41,952 nucleotides of DNA from an uncultured Alphaproteobacteria bacterium (GTDB lineage: Bacteria; Pseudomonadota; Alphaproteobacteria; Rs-D84), in contig CALXXV010000003.1 in the NCBI GenBank assembly GCA_944392775.1, forward strand, positions 125,279 to 167,230. Reading direction: 5' to 3'. Position 1 is the stretch's first letter. Every line of letters begins with the position of its first letter. Both the position numbers and the translations under genes were made by a program. Of the stretch, positions 32,115 through 40,385 are shown one piece after another. A model generated the notes under the pieces. The model had not been told where the DNA came from and searched no databases. It worked only from the letters and a program-made list of their open reading frames with translations.

Positions 32115-33353
32115 ATGAATATTTTTATCATGATTTTAGTTGCAATGCTTATGCTTGGCTTTTATGTAATAAGCAGCCCTAACCAAAGTGTTACAGAACA
32201 AGGAACAGAATATGCCGTAACACAATCTGATTTACGTTCAATCGCGGAATGTGCTGCTGCGCAACACAATGCCCAAATAAAAGGTTTTTCTTTCCAAGAT
32301 ATATGTATTGAACAAAATGGAATAAAAAGTGAATTCATCTGCTTAAACGAAAACCAAAAAAAGACAGATTGTGAAATAATACGCAATAAAAAACCAGCAT
32401 ATAGCTATATAATTACATCTACAAACCAAATTCCAGAAAAGAAATATAATAATATGATAGATATATTAGAAGAATACTTTCCAGACACTGGAACTTTTGG
32501 AATATTTTTAAATGACGCTATAATGTCTGGCGGCATAACGAATCCAAGAAGCGTTCCAAAAACAATAATAGATGAAATGGAATTAAAAAACGGACAACTT
32601 GTTTATATGACTCAATACGAGTTACCAGAAACAGAAACAGCTTTCAACTCTCAGACAGACACCGATATAATTTGTCCTGTTGGCACAATAAAAACATATA
32701 AATTCAGCCGTTGGCAGTGTATACCATATAATACAAAAACCGATTGTGGAGGAGATACGATCTGGGATTCCGATTTACTAGAATGTGTACCTGACGAAAC
32801 GAAAAAGCCGCTTTGTGCGGAACAACAAACCGCTGTATTAGTTGATAGCGTTTGGGAATGTGTAAACCCTTTTCCTGAAAAAGTATGTCCCGATAACATG
32901 ATAGCAAGGTTAAACTATACAACATTGGAATGGGAATGCATTACAGATCCAAACGAAATACAAAACATAAAAAAATGCGAAACTCTTAACCGAGGCGCAA
33001 TATATGGCGCCTTAGGCTCAACTGTACGCATACCATCTTCTTCCTGCACAGATTGTGAAAAAATGCTTACCGATCCTGACACGTGCATTTCTGTCTGTGT
33101 ACCCGATCCATCACAAATAAACAATCCAAAATGTTATCCGGGTGATGTCAAAGAATGTTCAGGAAATTCAAGAGCTTTTTATTTCGGTTTTCCAAGCTAT
33201 TCTTATGCCTCGCAAGTAAATGAAGTAAAAGGCAAATCTATACCTTTAGATAAAAGCCACTCACAAAATAGAAAATTCAATTGTCTGGATTGCGGGGATA
33301 AAGGAATTGATGAATCCAAATCATTTTTACCATATATTGCAATATGTAAATAA
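32115..33353 (+). CDS. Cys-rich membrane-anchored protein of unknown function
   Basis: 412 residues; the second of two adjacent ATGs is preferred for its distance from AGAGGG. One N-terminal hydrophobic segment (about residues 2-20, IFIMILVAMLMLGFYVISS) without basic residues before it could be an anchor or a prepilin-like helix. The rest holds more than 20 Cys, often spaced in small repeated units of the form C...G....W.C or CP....W.C (for example IICPVGTIKTYKFSRWQC, LCAEQQ...VWEC, KVCPDN...EWEC). These look like disulfide-bonded surface repeats. It ends with NCLDCGDKG. I do not recognise the family; a minor pilin or an adhesin-like surface protein is a guess. It stands alone on the plus strand. 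Confidence 0.65.
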   Translation: MNIFIMILVAMLMLGFYVISSPNQSVTEQGTEYAVTQSDLRSIAECAAAQHNAQIKGFSFQDICIEQNGIKSEFICLNENQKKTDCEIIRNKKPAYSYIITSTNQIPEKKYNNMIDILEEYFPDTGTFGIFLNDAIMSGGITNPRSVPKTIIDEMELKNGQLVYMTQYELPETETAFNSQTDTDIICPVGTIKTYKFSRWQCIPYNTKTDCGGDTIWDSDLLECVPDETKKPLCAEQQTAVLVDSVWECVNPFPEKVCPDNMIARLNYTTLEWECITDPNEIQNIKKCETLNRGAIYGALGSTVRIPSSSCTDCEKMLTDPDTCISVCVPDPSQINNPKCYPGDVKECSGNSRAFYFGFPSYSYASQVNEVKGKSIPLDKSHSQNRKFNCLDCGDKGIDESKSFLPYIAICK

Positions 33354-33375
33354 AAACGTATCAAAAGGCATGTTT

Positions 33376-33921
33376 TTATTTTTCTAATGCTTTTATTTCC
33401 TTTAATATATCCATGGCATTTTTGAATAATCTATCATATTCTTCTTTAAACTTTGCAAAATCTTGCTTAGACTGTGTATAAACTTCGGCACTTCGTTCTG
33501 TTTCGTCCAAATTTATTTCACATGCAAACATACGATCTTCTAAAACCGATAATTTTGTATCAAGATCTTCATATTGTTGTTTTAAATTTTGTATTTTCAG
33601 ATCGTTTGTAACTTTTTTATAAGTTTTATAAAATTTATCCGCATATAAAAGTTCTTCTTTAACTTTATCTATTCCTTTACGAAAAGATTCCAAGACCCCA
33701 ATATTTCTTTCATATTCATCTATATCTTCTTGGGCTTCTTTTGCAGCTTCTCGATCATATCGATTTATCTCGATATATCTTTCTAAATCAGATATTGCAT
33801 TTTGAAAACGTTTTATTTTTTTATCAGCAATTTCCGCAGTTTCTAATTTTTTATTTAATTCAGGCACTTTTTTATCAACAAGCCCCTTTAATATACCAAA
33901 TACTGATTGTGTGTTTTTCAT
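33376..33921 (-). CDS. Coiled-coil protein of unknown function
   Basis: 181 residues from MKNTQSVFGILKGLVD, with GGGTG 7 bases upstream; the longer start adds three residues. It has no signal peptide or membrane segment. Nearly the whole protein is heptad-patterned and charged (KKLETAEIADKKIKRFQNAISDLERYIEI..., LKQQYEDLDTKLSVLEDRM). Only one Cys is present, in MFACEIN. It might be a cytoskeletal, divisome or phage-tail-like structural protein; nothing in the sequence decides. It lies between the convergent Cys-rich gene and the upstream acyl-CoA ligase terminator. Confidence 0.65.
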   Translation of the reverse strand: MKNTQSVFGILKGLVDKKVPELNKKLETAEIADKKIKRFQNAISDLERYIEINRYDREAAKEAQEDIDEYERNIGVLESFRKGIDKVKEELLYADKFYKTYKKVTNDLKIQNLKQQYEDLDTKLSVLEDRMFACEINLDETERSAEVYTQSKQDFAKFKEEYDRLFKNAMDILKEIKALEK

Positions 33922-33971
33922 ATTTATCACCCGTTACTTTTTTTATATTATATCATTTTTTTACATATTAC

Positions 33972-34000
33972 AAAAAATAATCTGAGGTTTCCCTCAGATT
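33972..34000 (-). terminator. Intrinsic terminator of the acyl-CoA ligase gene
   Basis: A perfect 9-bp stem AATCTGAGG / CCTCAGATT with a GAAA loop on the minus strand, then ATTTTTTG. Confidence 0.85.
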
Positions 34001-34011
34001 ATAAAAGTCAC

Positions 34012-35601
34012 TTACTCACTTTGGCTATGCCTTACAAATTCACCGCGCTCCAACATCTCGCGCACTGCAAAATGTTTTATTTTTTTAGCAGAAGTTTGCG
34101 GCAATTCTTCTTCTGTAATTGCAAAATACTTTACCCATTTATAAGGGGCTATTTTTAAATTAGATGCTTTTAAAAGCATCGCGACTTTCGCTACACTTGT
34201 TCCTGGTTTTACTTGAAATACAGCAAACGGAACAGTTTTACCTTTTATTACATATTCAAATACTGCAGCAGATAAAATATCTTCATTTTGCAAATACAAG
34301 TCTTCTAATTCATCCGGATATACGTTTTTACCGCTATCTAAAACGATTACTTGTTTTTTACGTCCTTTTACAATCAAGCGGCCATATTTATCTAGCTTGC
34401 CCAAGTCACCTGTTTTAAACCAACCATTTTCAAATGCAGCTGAATTTGCTTCATCGTTTTCAATATATCCTGGCATTACTAAATTGCCACGAACCCATAT
34501 TTCTCCGATTCCATGTTTATCAGGATTATGAATTTGAATTTCATTACCCGGTAAAGGTCCCGCATAATACATAGAGCCATCTGTTTTACGAAAAGCAAAA
34601 TTAAAGTTTGCCGGCCCCGTTGTTTCAGTTAAACCATAACAATCGCCAACCGCGAAACCAAGACTTTCAAAAAACTTTCTGATAGAAGGTTTTAAAGTAG
34701 CACCCGCCGACACTAATACTTTTGTATTTCCACCAAATAATTCGTGAACAGGTTTAGTAACTTTATTTACTAACCACCCCATTCCTATTGAACGTAAAAT
34801 ATTTCGTAATGAGATTACACACCTCATCAACGTATAAACATGTTTTTCTTTTGCAGCCTCTACAATTTTCTTATAAAAAGCCTCCCATATACGAGGAACG
34901 GCCGGTATAACCTCTGGCTTAAACTTTTTAAAGTCGTTTAAAAATTCTCTTGGATTTAATACGGGTTGCAATAATAATTTCCCCTCAAGAACTAATGGAG
35001 CAATTATATTTATTACAACGCCATAAATATGATAAAGAGGTAAAAAACCATAAAAAGTATACCCCGGATGAATTACAGGTTTATAAAACAACGCCCCCTG
35101 CCCTAAAGACAAAATATTGTCATGCGTTAATCCAACAACTTTTGGATTCCCTGTTGAACCAGAAGTAAAGGATAGCATCGCAATATCTTCTCTTGTGACA
35201 TCAGCAGCTATAAAATCCGTCTCGTCCGTGTCATCGGGTTTTTCTATATCAAACATCGTTGGTCCGCCTTCTATAAAATATTCTTTTTGTGCAAGAACCA
35301 ACTTACAATCTGTTCTTTTCATCATATTTAAATGTTCTGCAGAAGAAAGCCCCGTATCCAACATTAAAACCTTTGCCCCCTGAGATGTAACCGCAAAATA
35401 AGATTTGATAAATTCAGGTGTATTGCCAGATAACACAGCAACGGTATCACCCTTTTTAATACCGAATTTTTTTGCCAATAAAACTGCGCGTTGTTTTACT
35501 TTTCTTAATAAATCTGCATATGTTTCATTCTGACGCACAAAAAAAATGCGATTCTTATTTTGAAGACAAACATCTTGCAGCATTTCATATATATTTTTCA
35601 T
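34012..35601 (-). CDS. Long-chain acyl-CoA ligase (AMP-dependent synthetase)
   Basis: 529 residues; AGTAGGT lies upstream of the ATG. It activates a carboxylic acid, most likely a fatty acid, through an acyl-AMP to the CoA thioester. The P-loop-like motif is TSGSTGNPK (residues 146-154), then GFLPLYHIYG, YGLTETTGP (A5), WFKTGDLGKLDKYGRLIVKGRKKQVIV (A7-A8), and the catalytic Lys near the end in PQTSAKKIKH. The short N terminus and the lack of a carrier domain fit FadD/long-chain ligases rather than peptide synthetase modules. Its own terminator follows. Together with oleate hydratase it suggests use or detoxification of exogenous fatty acids. Exact chain length is unknown. Confidence 0.87.
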   Translation of the reverse strand: MKNIYEMLQDVCLQNKNRIFFVRQNETYADLLRKVKQRAVLLAKKFGIKKGDTVAVLSGNTPEFIKSYFAVTSQGAKVLMLDTGLSSAEHLNMMKRTDCKLVLAQKEYFIEGGPTMFDIEKPDDTDETDFIAADVTREDIAMLSFTSGSTGNPKVVGLTHDNILSLGQGALFYKPVIHPGYTFYGFLPLYHIYGVVINIIAPLVLEGKLLLQPVLNPREFLNDFKKFKPEVIPAVPRIWEAFYKKIVEAAKEKHVYTLMRCVISLRNILRSIGMGWLVNKVTKPVHELFGGNTKVLVSAGATLKPSIRKFFESLGFAVGDCYGLTETTGPANFNFAFRKTDGSMYYAGPLPGNEIQIHNPDKHGIGEIWVRGNLVMPGYIENDEANSAAFENGWFKTGDLGKLDKYGRLIVKGRKKQVIVLDSGKNVYPDELEDLYLQNEDILSAAVFEYVIKGKTVPFAVFQVKPGTSVAKVAMLLKASNLKIAPYKWVKYFAITEEELPQTSAKKIKHFAVREMLERGEFVRHSQSE

Positions 35602-35968
35602 CGTGACCTACTTACTCTTTTTGTATAAATTGTTAAATAAATCTGGATAAAATTCATCCAAACACATTAAAACTATACACTTTTTACACAAGGAAAAACA
35701 ACCTATTTTCCTAAAAAAATACAAATATCAAATAATTCATTACGAATCGACAAAAACTCAACATATAGCTAACCCAAACAATATTTTTACTATATTTTGT
35801 GTTTTTTTTAAAAAAAACGAATCATTTTTTATGCAGGATGCTATATTTTTTAAATACAAAAAACTATTTTGTGTGAACTTTGTATAAATTGCATATGTTC
35901 CTATGCCTTGAAAAATAAGCATTTTAAAAAGTAAAGTAAAAAATAAAAAAAAATTCAATTTTTATATG
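35602..35968. other. AT-rich intergenic stretch
   Basis: About 370 very AT-rich bases between the divergent acyl-CoA ligase and nrdD. I see no gene, tRNA or convincing RNA. Poly-T and poly-A runs are frequent, and a small inverted repeat TGGAT...ATCCA lies near 35642. It must hold the promoter of the acyl-CoA ligase gene, which I cannot place with confidence. Confidence 0.6.
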
Positions 35969-36034
35969 TTGATACAAAATAGCCAATACTATATATTGTA
36001 ATCAAATTGGCACAACACCTACTATATATTGTAA
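35969..36034 (+). promoter_or_regulatory. nrdD promoter with two NrdR boxes
   Basis: Two copies of TACTATATATTGTAATCA begin at 35987 and 36020. Their core ACTATATATTGT matches the NrdR box consensus (acaCwATATwGtgt type), and the 33-base spacing equals about three helical turns, the usual arrangement for this nucleotide-sensing repressor of ribonucleotide reductase genes. TTGATA (35969-35974) and TATATT (35992-35997), 17 bases apart, form a promoter whose -10 is covered by box 1, so NrdR binding would block initiation. Confidence 0.9.
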
Positions 36035-36061
36035 TCATGTAGTAATATTGGAGCAACAAAC

Positions 36062-38092
36062 ATGTCTATTGAACAGAACGAAAATAAAATACAAATTATT
36101 CCGACATTTACCACCAACATAAAGGTTGTACAAAAACGCTCTGGCGAGACCGTTCTTTTTGATGCAAAAAAAATATTTGAAGCCATAAGAAAAGCAGTCG
36201 CCGTAACAAAAGAAATTTCCGATGAAAGAATTGCAGAAATAACTCAAAGCGTAATAGAAAAAATAGAAGCAGAATTTGAAGATAAAACTCCAACGGTTGA
36301 AAAAATTCAAGACAAAGTCATAGAAACATTAATGGATGCCAAAGCATACAAAACGGCAGAATCTTATATAATATATAGACAAAAAAGAACCGAAATTCGT
36401 AACTCTTACGTGGATGCCGTTGAAGTTATAGACGGTTATGTTGGTGGTTCTAATTGGCGCGTAAAAGAAAATGCTAATATTGGTTATTCTATTGGTGGGT
36501 TGATTTTGCGTACCAGTGAAAGAGTTACCGCAGAATATTGGTTAAACACTTACCCCAAAGAAATTGCCGAAGCGCATAAAAATGCTGCTATACATATTCA
36601 TGATTTAGGCTGGTTAACAGGATATTGTGCGGGCTGGTCTTTGCGCGAACTATTATATGAAGGCTTTAACGGTGTTCCAGGATATTTACAATGCGAACCC
36701 GCAAAACACATGGCAACAGCTATTTCACACATGGTAAACTTCTTAGGCACACTACAAAATGAATTTGCTGGGGCACAAGCATTCTCATCTGTTGATACTT
36801 ATCTTGCCCCATATATAAGGGTGGACAACCTATCTTATTCAGATGTAAAGAACTCTATGCAAACACTTATATTTAACTGTGCGGTACCATGCAGATGGGG
36901 GACACAAACTCCATTTATAAATTTTACTTTTGATTGGACATGCCCAGAAGATTTAAAAAATCAACGTCCATTCATTGGCGGTGAACAAGTTGACTTTACA
37001 TATGGTGATCTGCAGAAAGAAATGGATATGATAAATAAAGCATTTCTAGAAGTAATGACCGAAGGAGATGCACATGGTCGTCCATTTACGTTCCCAATAC
37101 CAACATATAATATCACAAAAGACTTTCCATGGGATCATCCAAATGTTAAACCGTTATTTGATTTAGCGGCAAAATATGGGATTCCTAATTTTCAGAATTT
37201 CTTAAATTCTGATTTGAATCCGACAGACGTTCGTTCTATGTGCTGCAGATTGCGTTTAGATGTTCGTGAACTATTAAAACGTGGTGGGGGTCTGTTCGGT
37301 TCTGCAGAAAAAACAGGTTCTATCGGTGTTGTCACAATTAACTTAGCTCGTTTGGGCTATGTACATAAAGGTGACCGAGACGGTTTATTTACAGAATTAA
37401 AACGTTTATTAGATATGGGGCGTGATTCTCTTGAAATCAAACGTCGAATAATATCTAAGAATATGGAACGTGGTTTATATCCTTTCACACGTCGTTATTT
37501 AGGTAACTGGGATCATCACTTTTCTACGATCGGTGTAAACGGTGCAAATGAAATGGTATTGAACTTTACCAACGGCAAGGAAAATATAGCGACACCTTTT
37601 GGGAAAAAATTAGTTTTGGATGTAATGGATTTTATCAGAGAAAATCTTGTAACTTTCCAAGAACAAACTGGTAATTTATATAATTTAGAAGCAACACCAG
37701 CAGAAGGATGCTCTTATCGCTTTGCAAAGACAGACGTAAAGAACTTCCCAGATATTATAACTGCTGGAACGAAAGAGGCTCCTTATTACACAAATTCTAC
37801 ACAATTACCTGTAAACTATACAGACGACCCATTTGTCGCATTGGAACACCAAGAAGACTTCCAGCGCAAATATACGGGCGGAACCATGTTGCACTTATAT
37901 ATGGGCGAACCTGTATCTTCAGGTGAAGCAGCACAAAAAATTGTTCGCACGATATTTGAAAACTACAAAATTCCTTACATGACTTTGACACCGACATTCT
38001 CGATTTGTCCAAAGCATGGATATTTACCTGGAAAACACGAATTCTGTCCAAAATGCGATGCGGAAATCGCAGCCAATCAAAATAAGGAATAA
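36062..38092 (+). CDS. nrdD: Anaerobic ribonucleoside-triphosphate reductase, main chain lacking the glycyl-radical domain
   Basis: 676 residues; GGAG precedes the ATG. Class III reductases make dNTPs from NTPs without oxygen. The N-terminal ATP-cone is at residues 18-105 (VVQKRSGETVLFDAKKIFEAIRKAV), then the catalytic barrel with AIHIHDLGWLTGYCAGWSL, the finger-loop Cys in FNCAVPCRWGTQTPF, GRPFTFPIPTYN and NFTNGKENIATPFG. The C terminus ends soon after the zinc site C649-x2-H652...C662-x2-C665. The RxxGY glycyl-radical segment, which normally follows, is missing, and a separate small gene 45 bases downstream encodes it. The ORF ends in a normal TAA. Two NrdR boxes control the operon; nrdG follows. 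Confidence 0.93.
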   Translation: MSIEQNENKIQIIPTFTTNIKVVQKRSGETVLFDAKKIFEAIRKAVAVTKEISDERIAEITQSVIEKIEAEFEDKTPTVEKIQDKVIETLMDAKAYKTAESYIIYRQKRTEIRNSYVDAVEVIDGYVGGSNWRVKENANIGYSIGGLILRTSERVTAEYWLNTYPKEIAEAHKNAAIHIHDLGWLTGYCAGWSLRELLYEGFNGVPGYLQCEPAKHMATAISHMVNFLGTLQNEFAGAQAFSSVDTYLAPYIRVDNLSYSDVKNSMQTLIFNCAVPCRWGTQTPFINFTFDWTCPEDLKNQRPFIGGEQVDFTYGDLQKEMDMINKAFLEVMTEGDAHGRPFTFPIPTYNITKDFPWDHPNVKPLFDLAAKYGIPNFQNFLNSDLNPTDVRSMCCRLRLDVRELLKRGGGLFGSAEKTGSIGVVTINLARLGYVHKGDRDGLFTELKRLLDMGRDSLEIKRRIISKNMERGLYPFTRRYLGNWDHHFSTIGVNGANEMVLNFTNGKENIATPFGKKLVLDVMDFIRENLVTFQEQTGNLYNLEATPAEGCSYRFAKTDVKNFPDIITAGTKEAPYYTNSTQLPVNYTDDPFVALEHQEDFQRKYTGGTMLHLYMGEPVSSGEAAQKIVRTIFENYKIPYMTLTPTFSICPKHGYLPGKHEFCPKCDAEIAANQNKE

Positions 38093-38137
38093 ACAAAGTT
38101 TTAAAAAACAAACAAAAAAGAAAGGGAGGAAAACATT

Positions 38138-38326
38138 ATGCAAGCAGCAGAAAACACTCAAAGAACACAATGCGAAGTCTTTTCTCGTTCAATGGGATTT
38201 ATCAGACCGGTATCTAATTTTAATATTGGAAAGTATTCTGAATTCTGTGAAAGGAAAACATTTACAGAAGCAAACAGTTTAAGTGCTGGTCAAAGACACA
38301 GTGAATTAATGAAAAAAGCTGCATAA
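38138..38326 (+). CDS. Stand-alone glycyl-radical domain for NrdD
   Basis: 62 residues with a strong AGGGAGG 8 bases before the ATG. The centre CEVFSRSMGFIRPVSNFNIGKYSEF matches the C-terminal segment of NrdD enzymes (pattern R-x-x-G-Y/F-x-RPV...WN.GK..EF..R). The predicted radical glycine is Gly20 in R17-S-M-G20-F21. It therefore supplies the part absent from the 676-residue main chain 45 bases upstream. It ends 4 bases before nrdG, whose product would form the radical. The arrangement parallels the free glycyl-radical cofactor GrcA/YfiD of pyruvate formate-lyase, but here the main enzyme has no radical site of its own. Radical function is inferred. Confidence 0.85.
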   Translation: MQAAENTQRTQCEVFSRSMGFIRPVSNFNIGKYSEFCERKTFTEANSLSAGQRHSELMKKAA

Positions 38327-38330
38327 TATT

Positions 38331-39032
38331 ATGAGAGAAATTCAGATTGGTGGGTTAGTTTCATTCACAACAATAGACTATCCGGGAAAGTTGTCCGCAG
38401 TCATTTTTCTTGTAGGATGTCCGCTTCGTTGTGCATACTGTTCTAACCCCCATTTACTGAATGTTGGTGACGGGGAATACGACCCAGAAAAAGTTTTCGA
38501 GTGGTTGCGATCTCGCGTCGGGAAATTAGAGGCGATCGTCTTTTCTGGAGGCGAAGCTTTGATGCAAGGTGACGCACTTATAGAATATATGCGTCGAGTA
38601 AAAGATTTAGGTTTTTATATTGGACTTCATACAAACGGTTTTTATCCAGAAACACTAAAAAAAGCATCTGATATTGTTGATTGGATTGGGTTAGACTATA
38701 AGGCGACACGAAATAAATATCCAGAATTAGTCGGTCAAAATATTGCGCACGATCACATGATAAAAAGTTTATGTGCTTGGTTAGACACAGGTAAAGATAT
38801 GGAAGTTCGCATAACCTGTGACCCAAGACATGTGACAAAACTAGATTTATTAGAAATTATACAAGATTTAAATTCACGCGGTGTAAAGAAAATCGCAATT
38901 CAAAAATATGTTCCGCATTTTGAAGATAATGAACATGGAACGACCCCAGAACAACGCAATCAATTCTTTAACGATGATAATTTGCGTAACGAGATAAATT
39001 CTAAATTTGAATCTGTTATATGGCGAGAATAA
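38331..39032 (+). CDS. nrdG: Anaerobic ribonucleotide reductase activating enzyme (radical SAM)
   Basis: 233 residues. NrdG uses a [4Fe-4S] cluster and S-adenosylmethionine to create the glycyl radical. The cluster motif is C30-P-L-R-C34-A-Y-C37, with FSGGEALMQ, LHTNGFYP and VDWIGLDYKAT as further radical SAM motifs. It is the longer NrdG2-like form rather than the 155-residue E. coli type. The start lies only 4 bases after the stop of the stand-alone radical domain, with no distinct Shine-Dalgarno sequence, so translation is coupled to its likely substrate. A terminator follows directly. Confidence 0.93.
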   Translation: MREIQIGGLVSFTTIDYPGKLSAVIFLVGCPLRCAYCSNPHLLNVGDGEYDPEKVFEWLRSRVGKLEAIVFSGGEALMQGDALIEYMRRVKDLGFYIGLHTNGFYPETLKKASDIVDWIGLDYKATRNKYPELVGQNIAHDHMIKSLCAWLDTGKDMEVRITCDPRHVTKLDLLEIIQDLNSRGVKKIAIQKYVPHFEDNEHGTTPEQRNQFFNDDNLRNEINSKFESVIWRE

Positions 39033-39035
39033 AAA

Positions 39036-39061
39036 AACCGCCTTTCGGCGGTTGTTTTTTT
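39036..39061. terminator. Intrinsic terminator of the nrd operon
   Basis: AACCGCC-TTTC-GGCGGTT hairpin with T run on the plus strand and A run on the other side, also serving the convergent barrel gene. Confidence 0.92.
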
Positions 39062-39070
39062 AAAAATGAT

Positions 39071-39739
39071 TTAGAAAGAATAACGTAATCCTAACTTTAC
39101 TTCGTGTGCATAAACAAATTCACCTTCTACATCAGAAGAATTAAAGCGATACGCTATATCTGCGGCCCAACTTTCTGTAAAGTTATATGCAGTACCTACT
39201 GCTACCTGCCATTCAAATTCCTTCTTTTTATCATCCGCACCAATAATGTGCTGATCTGGCATCATATCACTTGCAAAATCAATATCTACTGCTGCATATT
39301 GATTATAAGTTCCTAAACCAACACCCGCACCAACATAAGGGGTCCAATTAGAATTCTCTAAATCAAAATCATAATACAAATTAAATAAATAAGAATTATG
39401 TTTTACAGATGTTGATGTATTAATTGTCATCATAGCATTTGATAATATTTCATAATTATCTTCAGATGCACTGCGCAATGCATATTCAAATTCACCACGC
39501 AAATTACCATATTTAATACCAGCAGTAAATTCACCAGCGATAGCAGAATCAAAATCCATATCGCCCCCACCGTTTTTTACAATCTTATCTGCAGAATTTT
39601 GATCATACCCCATACGTTTCGCAGAAGTGCCGGCCTTATCAACGACAACACCCAAACCGACATATGGCGTTAAATCTGCAGCAAATGTTGCCGTTGCAAA
39701 CATAGAAAACACAGTAAAAATAGGTAAAAATTTTTTCAT
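39071..39739 (-). CDS. Outer-membrane beta-barrel protein (OmpA-like fold)
   Basis: 222 residues; AAAAGGAG precedes the ATG. Signal peptide MKKFLPIFTVFSMFATATFAA, cleaved near residue 20. Strands include LTPYVGLGVVVDK, FTAGIKYGNLRGEFEYAL, YLFNLYYDFDL, WTPYVGAGVGLGTYNQY and the closing VKLGLRYSF with terminal Phe for BAM recognition. This is the porin-like 8-stranded barrel family seen in Alphaproteobacteria, differing in sequence from the pair at 4.5-6.0 kb. The two halves PYVGLG/PYVGAG suggest an internal symmetry. No ligand can be named. Confidence 0.85.
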   Translation of the reverse strand: MKKFLPIFTVFSMFATATFAADLTPYVGLGVVVDKAGTSAKRMGYDQNSADKIVKNGGGDMDFDSAIAGEFTAGIKYGNLRGEFEYALRSASEDNYEILSNAMMTINTSTSVKHNSYLFNLYYDFDLENSNWTPYVGAGVGLGTYNQYAAVDIDFASDMMPDQHIIGADDKKKEFEWQVAVGTAYNFTESWAADIAYRFNSSDVEGEFVYAHEVKLGLRYSF

Positions 39740-39821
39740 TAGTTCTCCTTTTATATAAGAAAACTATCCTACTTTTGCATTTTTAAGTCAAGTAATACTA
39801 AAAATATTAAAAACTTTATTT

Positions 39822-40385
39822 TTATAATTTTATTTGTTGTTCTAAGTAATTTACTTTTTTACCTGTTTTTATTGCATATTCTATCTCTGACTTAGTAGCC
39901 TCTCCTATATACCCGCCAACATTTATTACAAATATTTCATCTGACATATCTATTTTCTTTTTATGCGTATCACCAAGCATTTTTTTAGTTTCAATTAATG
40001 CATTTTTATCCATACTTTCCAAGATATCTTCATCACCAAATTTACTAAAAAACACAGGGGAAAGAACTATATTACCAGCCAAAGATACCAGTGCATCATA
40101 TTGATTTTGAGATAAGTGTACAGTTATATTGTCTTTAACTGCCTGTTCTGCCATTGATATATCTAAACGCAATATCTCAGTTGCTTGTCTTTCTGTTATA
40201 CCATCTCTAAAATCTTCACCCGAATTTATCAAATGACCATAACCAATTGTTGCCCCCTTAGGTAATCCTTTATTTGAATCTACTGGTTTACCCGTTTTAT
40301 CATCATAAATAACATGTTTGCCACCAATTTTAACGCTGCCTTCAAAGCGTTTTAACATATTTATACCATTATCGCTGATTTTCAT
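39822..40385 (-). CDS. Chimeric protein: GH24 phage lysozyme N-part fused to deoxyribosyltransferase-like C-part
   Basis: 187 residues. Residues 1-115 match phage lysozymes of GH24: MLKRFEG with catalytic E15, an Asp in IYDD (28-29), T46 in TIGYGH, then LSQNQYDALVSLAGNI. GH24 enzymes normally continue for 40-60 residues with a helical lobe ending in a GLxxRR segment. Here the sequence changes to HKKKIDMSDEIFVINVGGYIGEATKSEIEYAIKTGKKVNYLE (about 141-182), which I associate with small nucleoside-deoxyribosyltransferase-like (DUF4406-type) proteins. There is no signal peptide. The in-frame join suggests a deletion between two phage genes. Lytic activity may be lost. No frameshift is needed. Confidence 0.7.
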   Translation of the reverse strand: MKISDNGINMLKRFEGSVKIGGKHVIYDDKTGKPVDSNKGLPKGATIGYGHLINSGEDFRDGITERQATEILRLDISMAEQAVKDNITVHLSQNQYDALVSLAGNIVLSPVFFSKFGDEDILESMDKNALIETKKMLGDTHKKKIDMSDEIFVINVGGYIGEATKSEIEYAIKTGKKVNYLEQQIKL

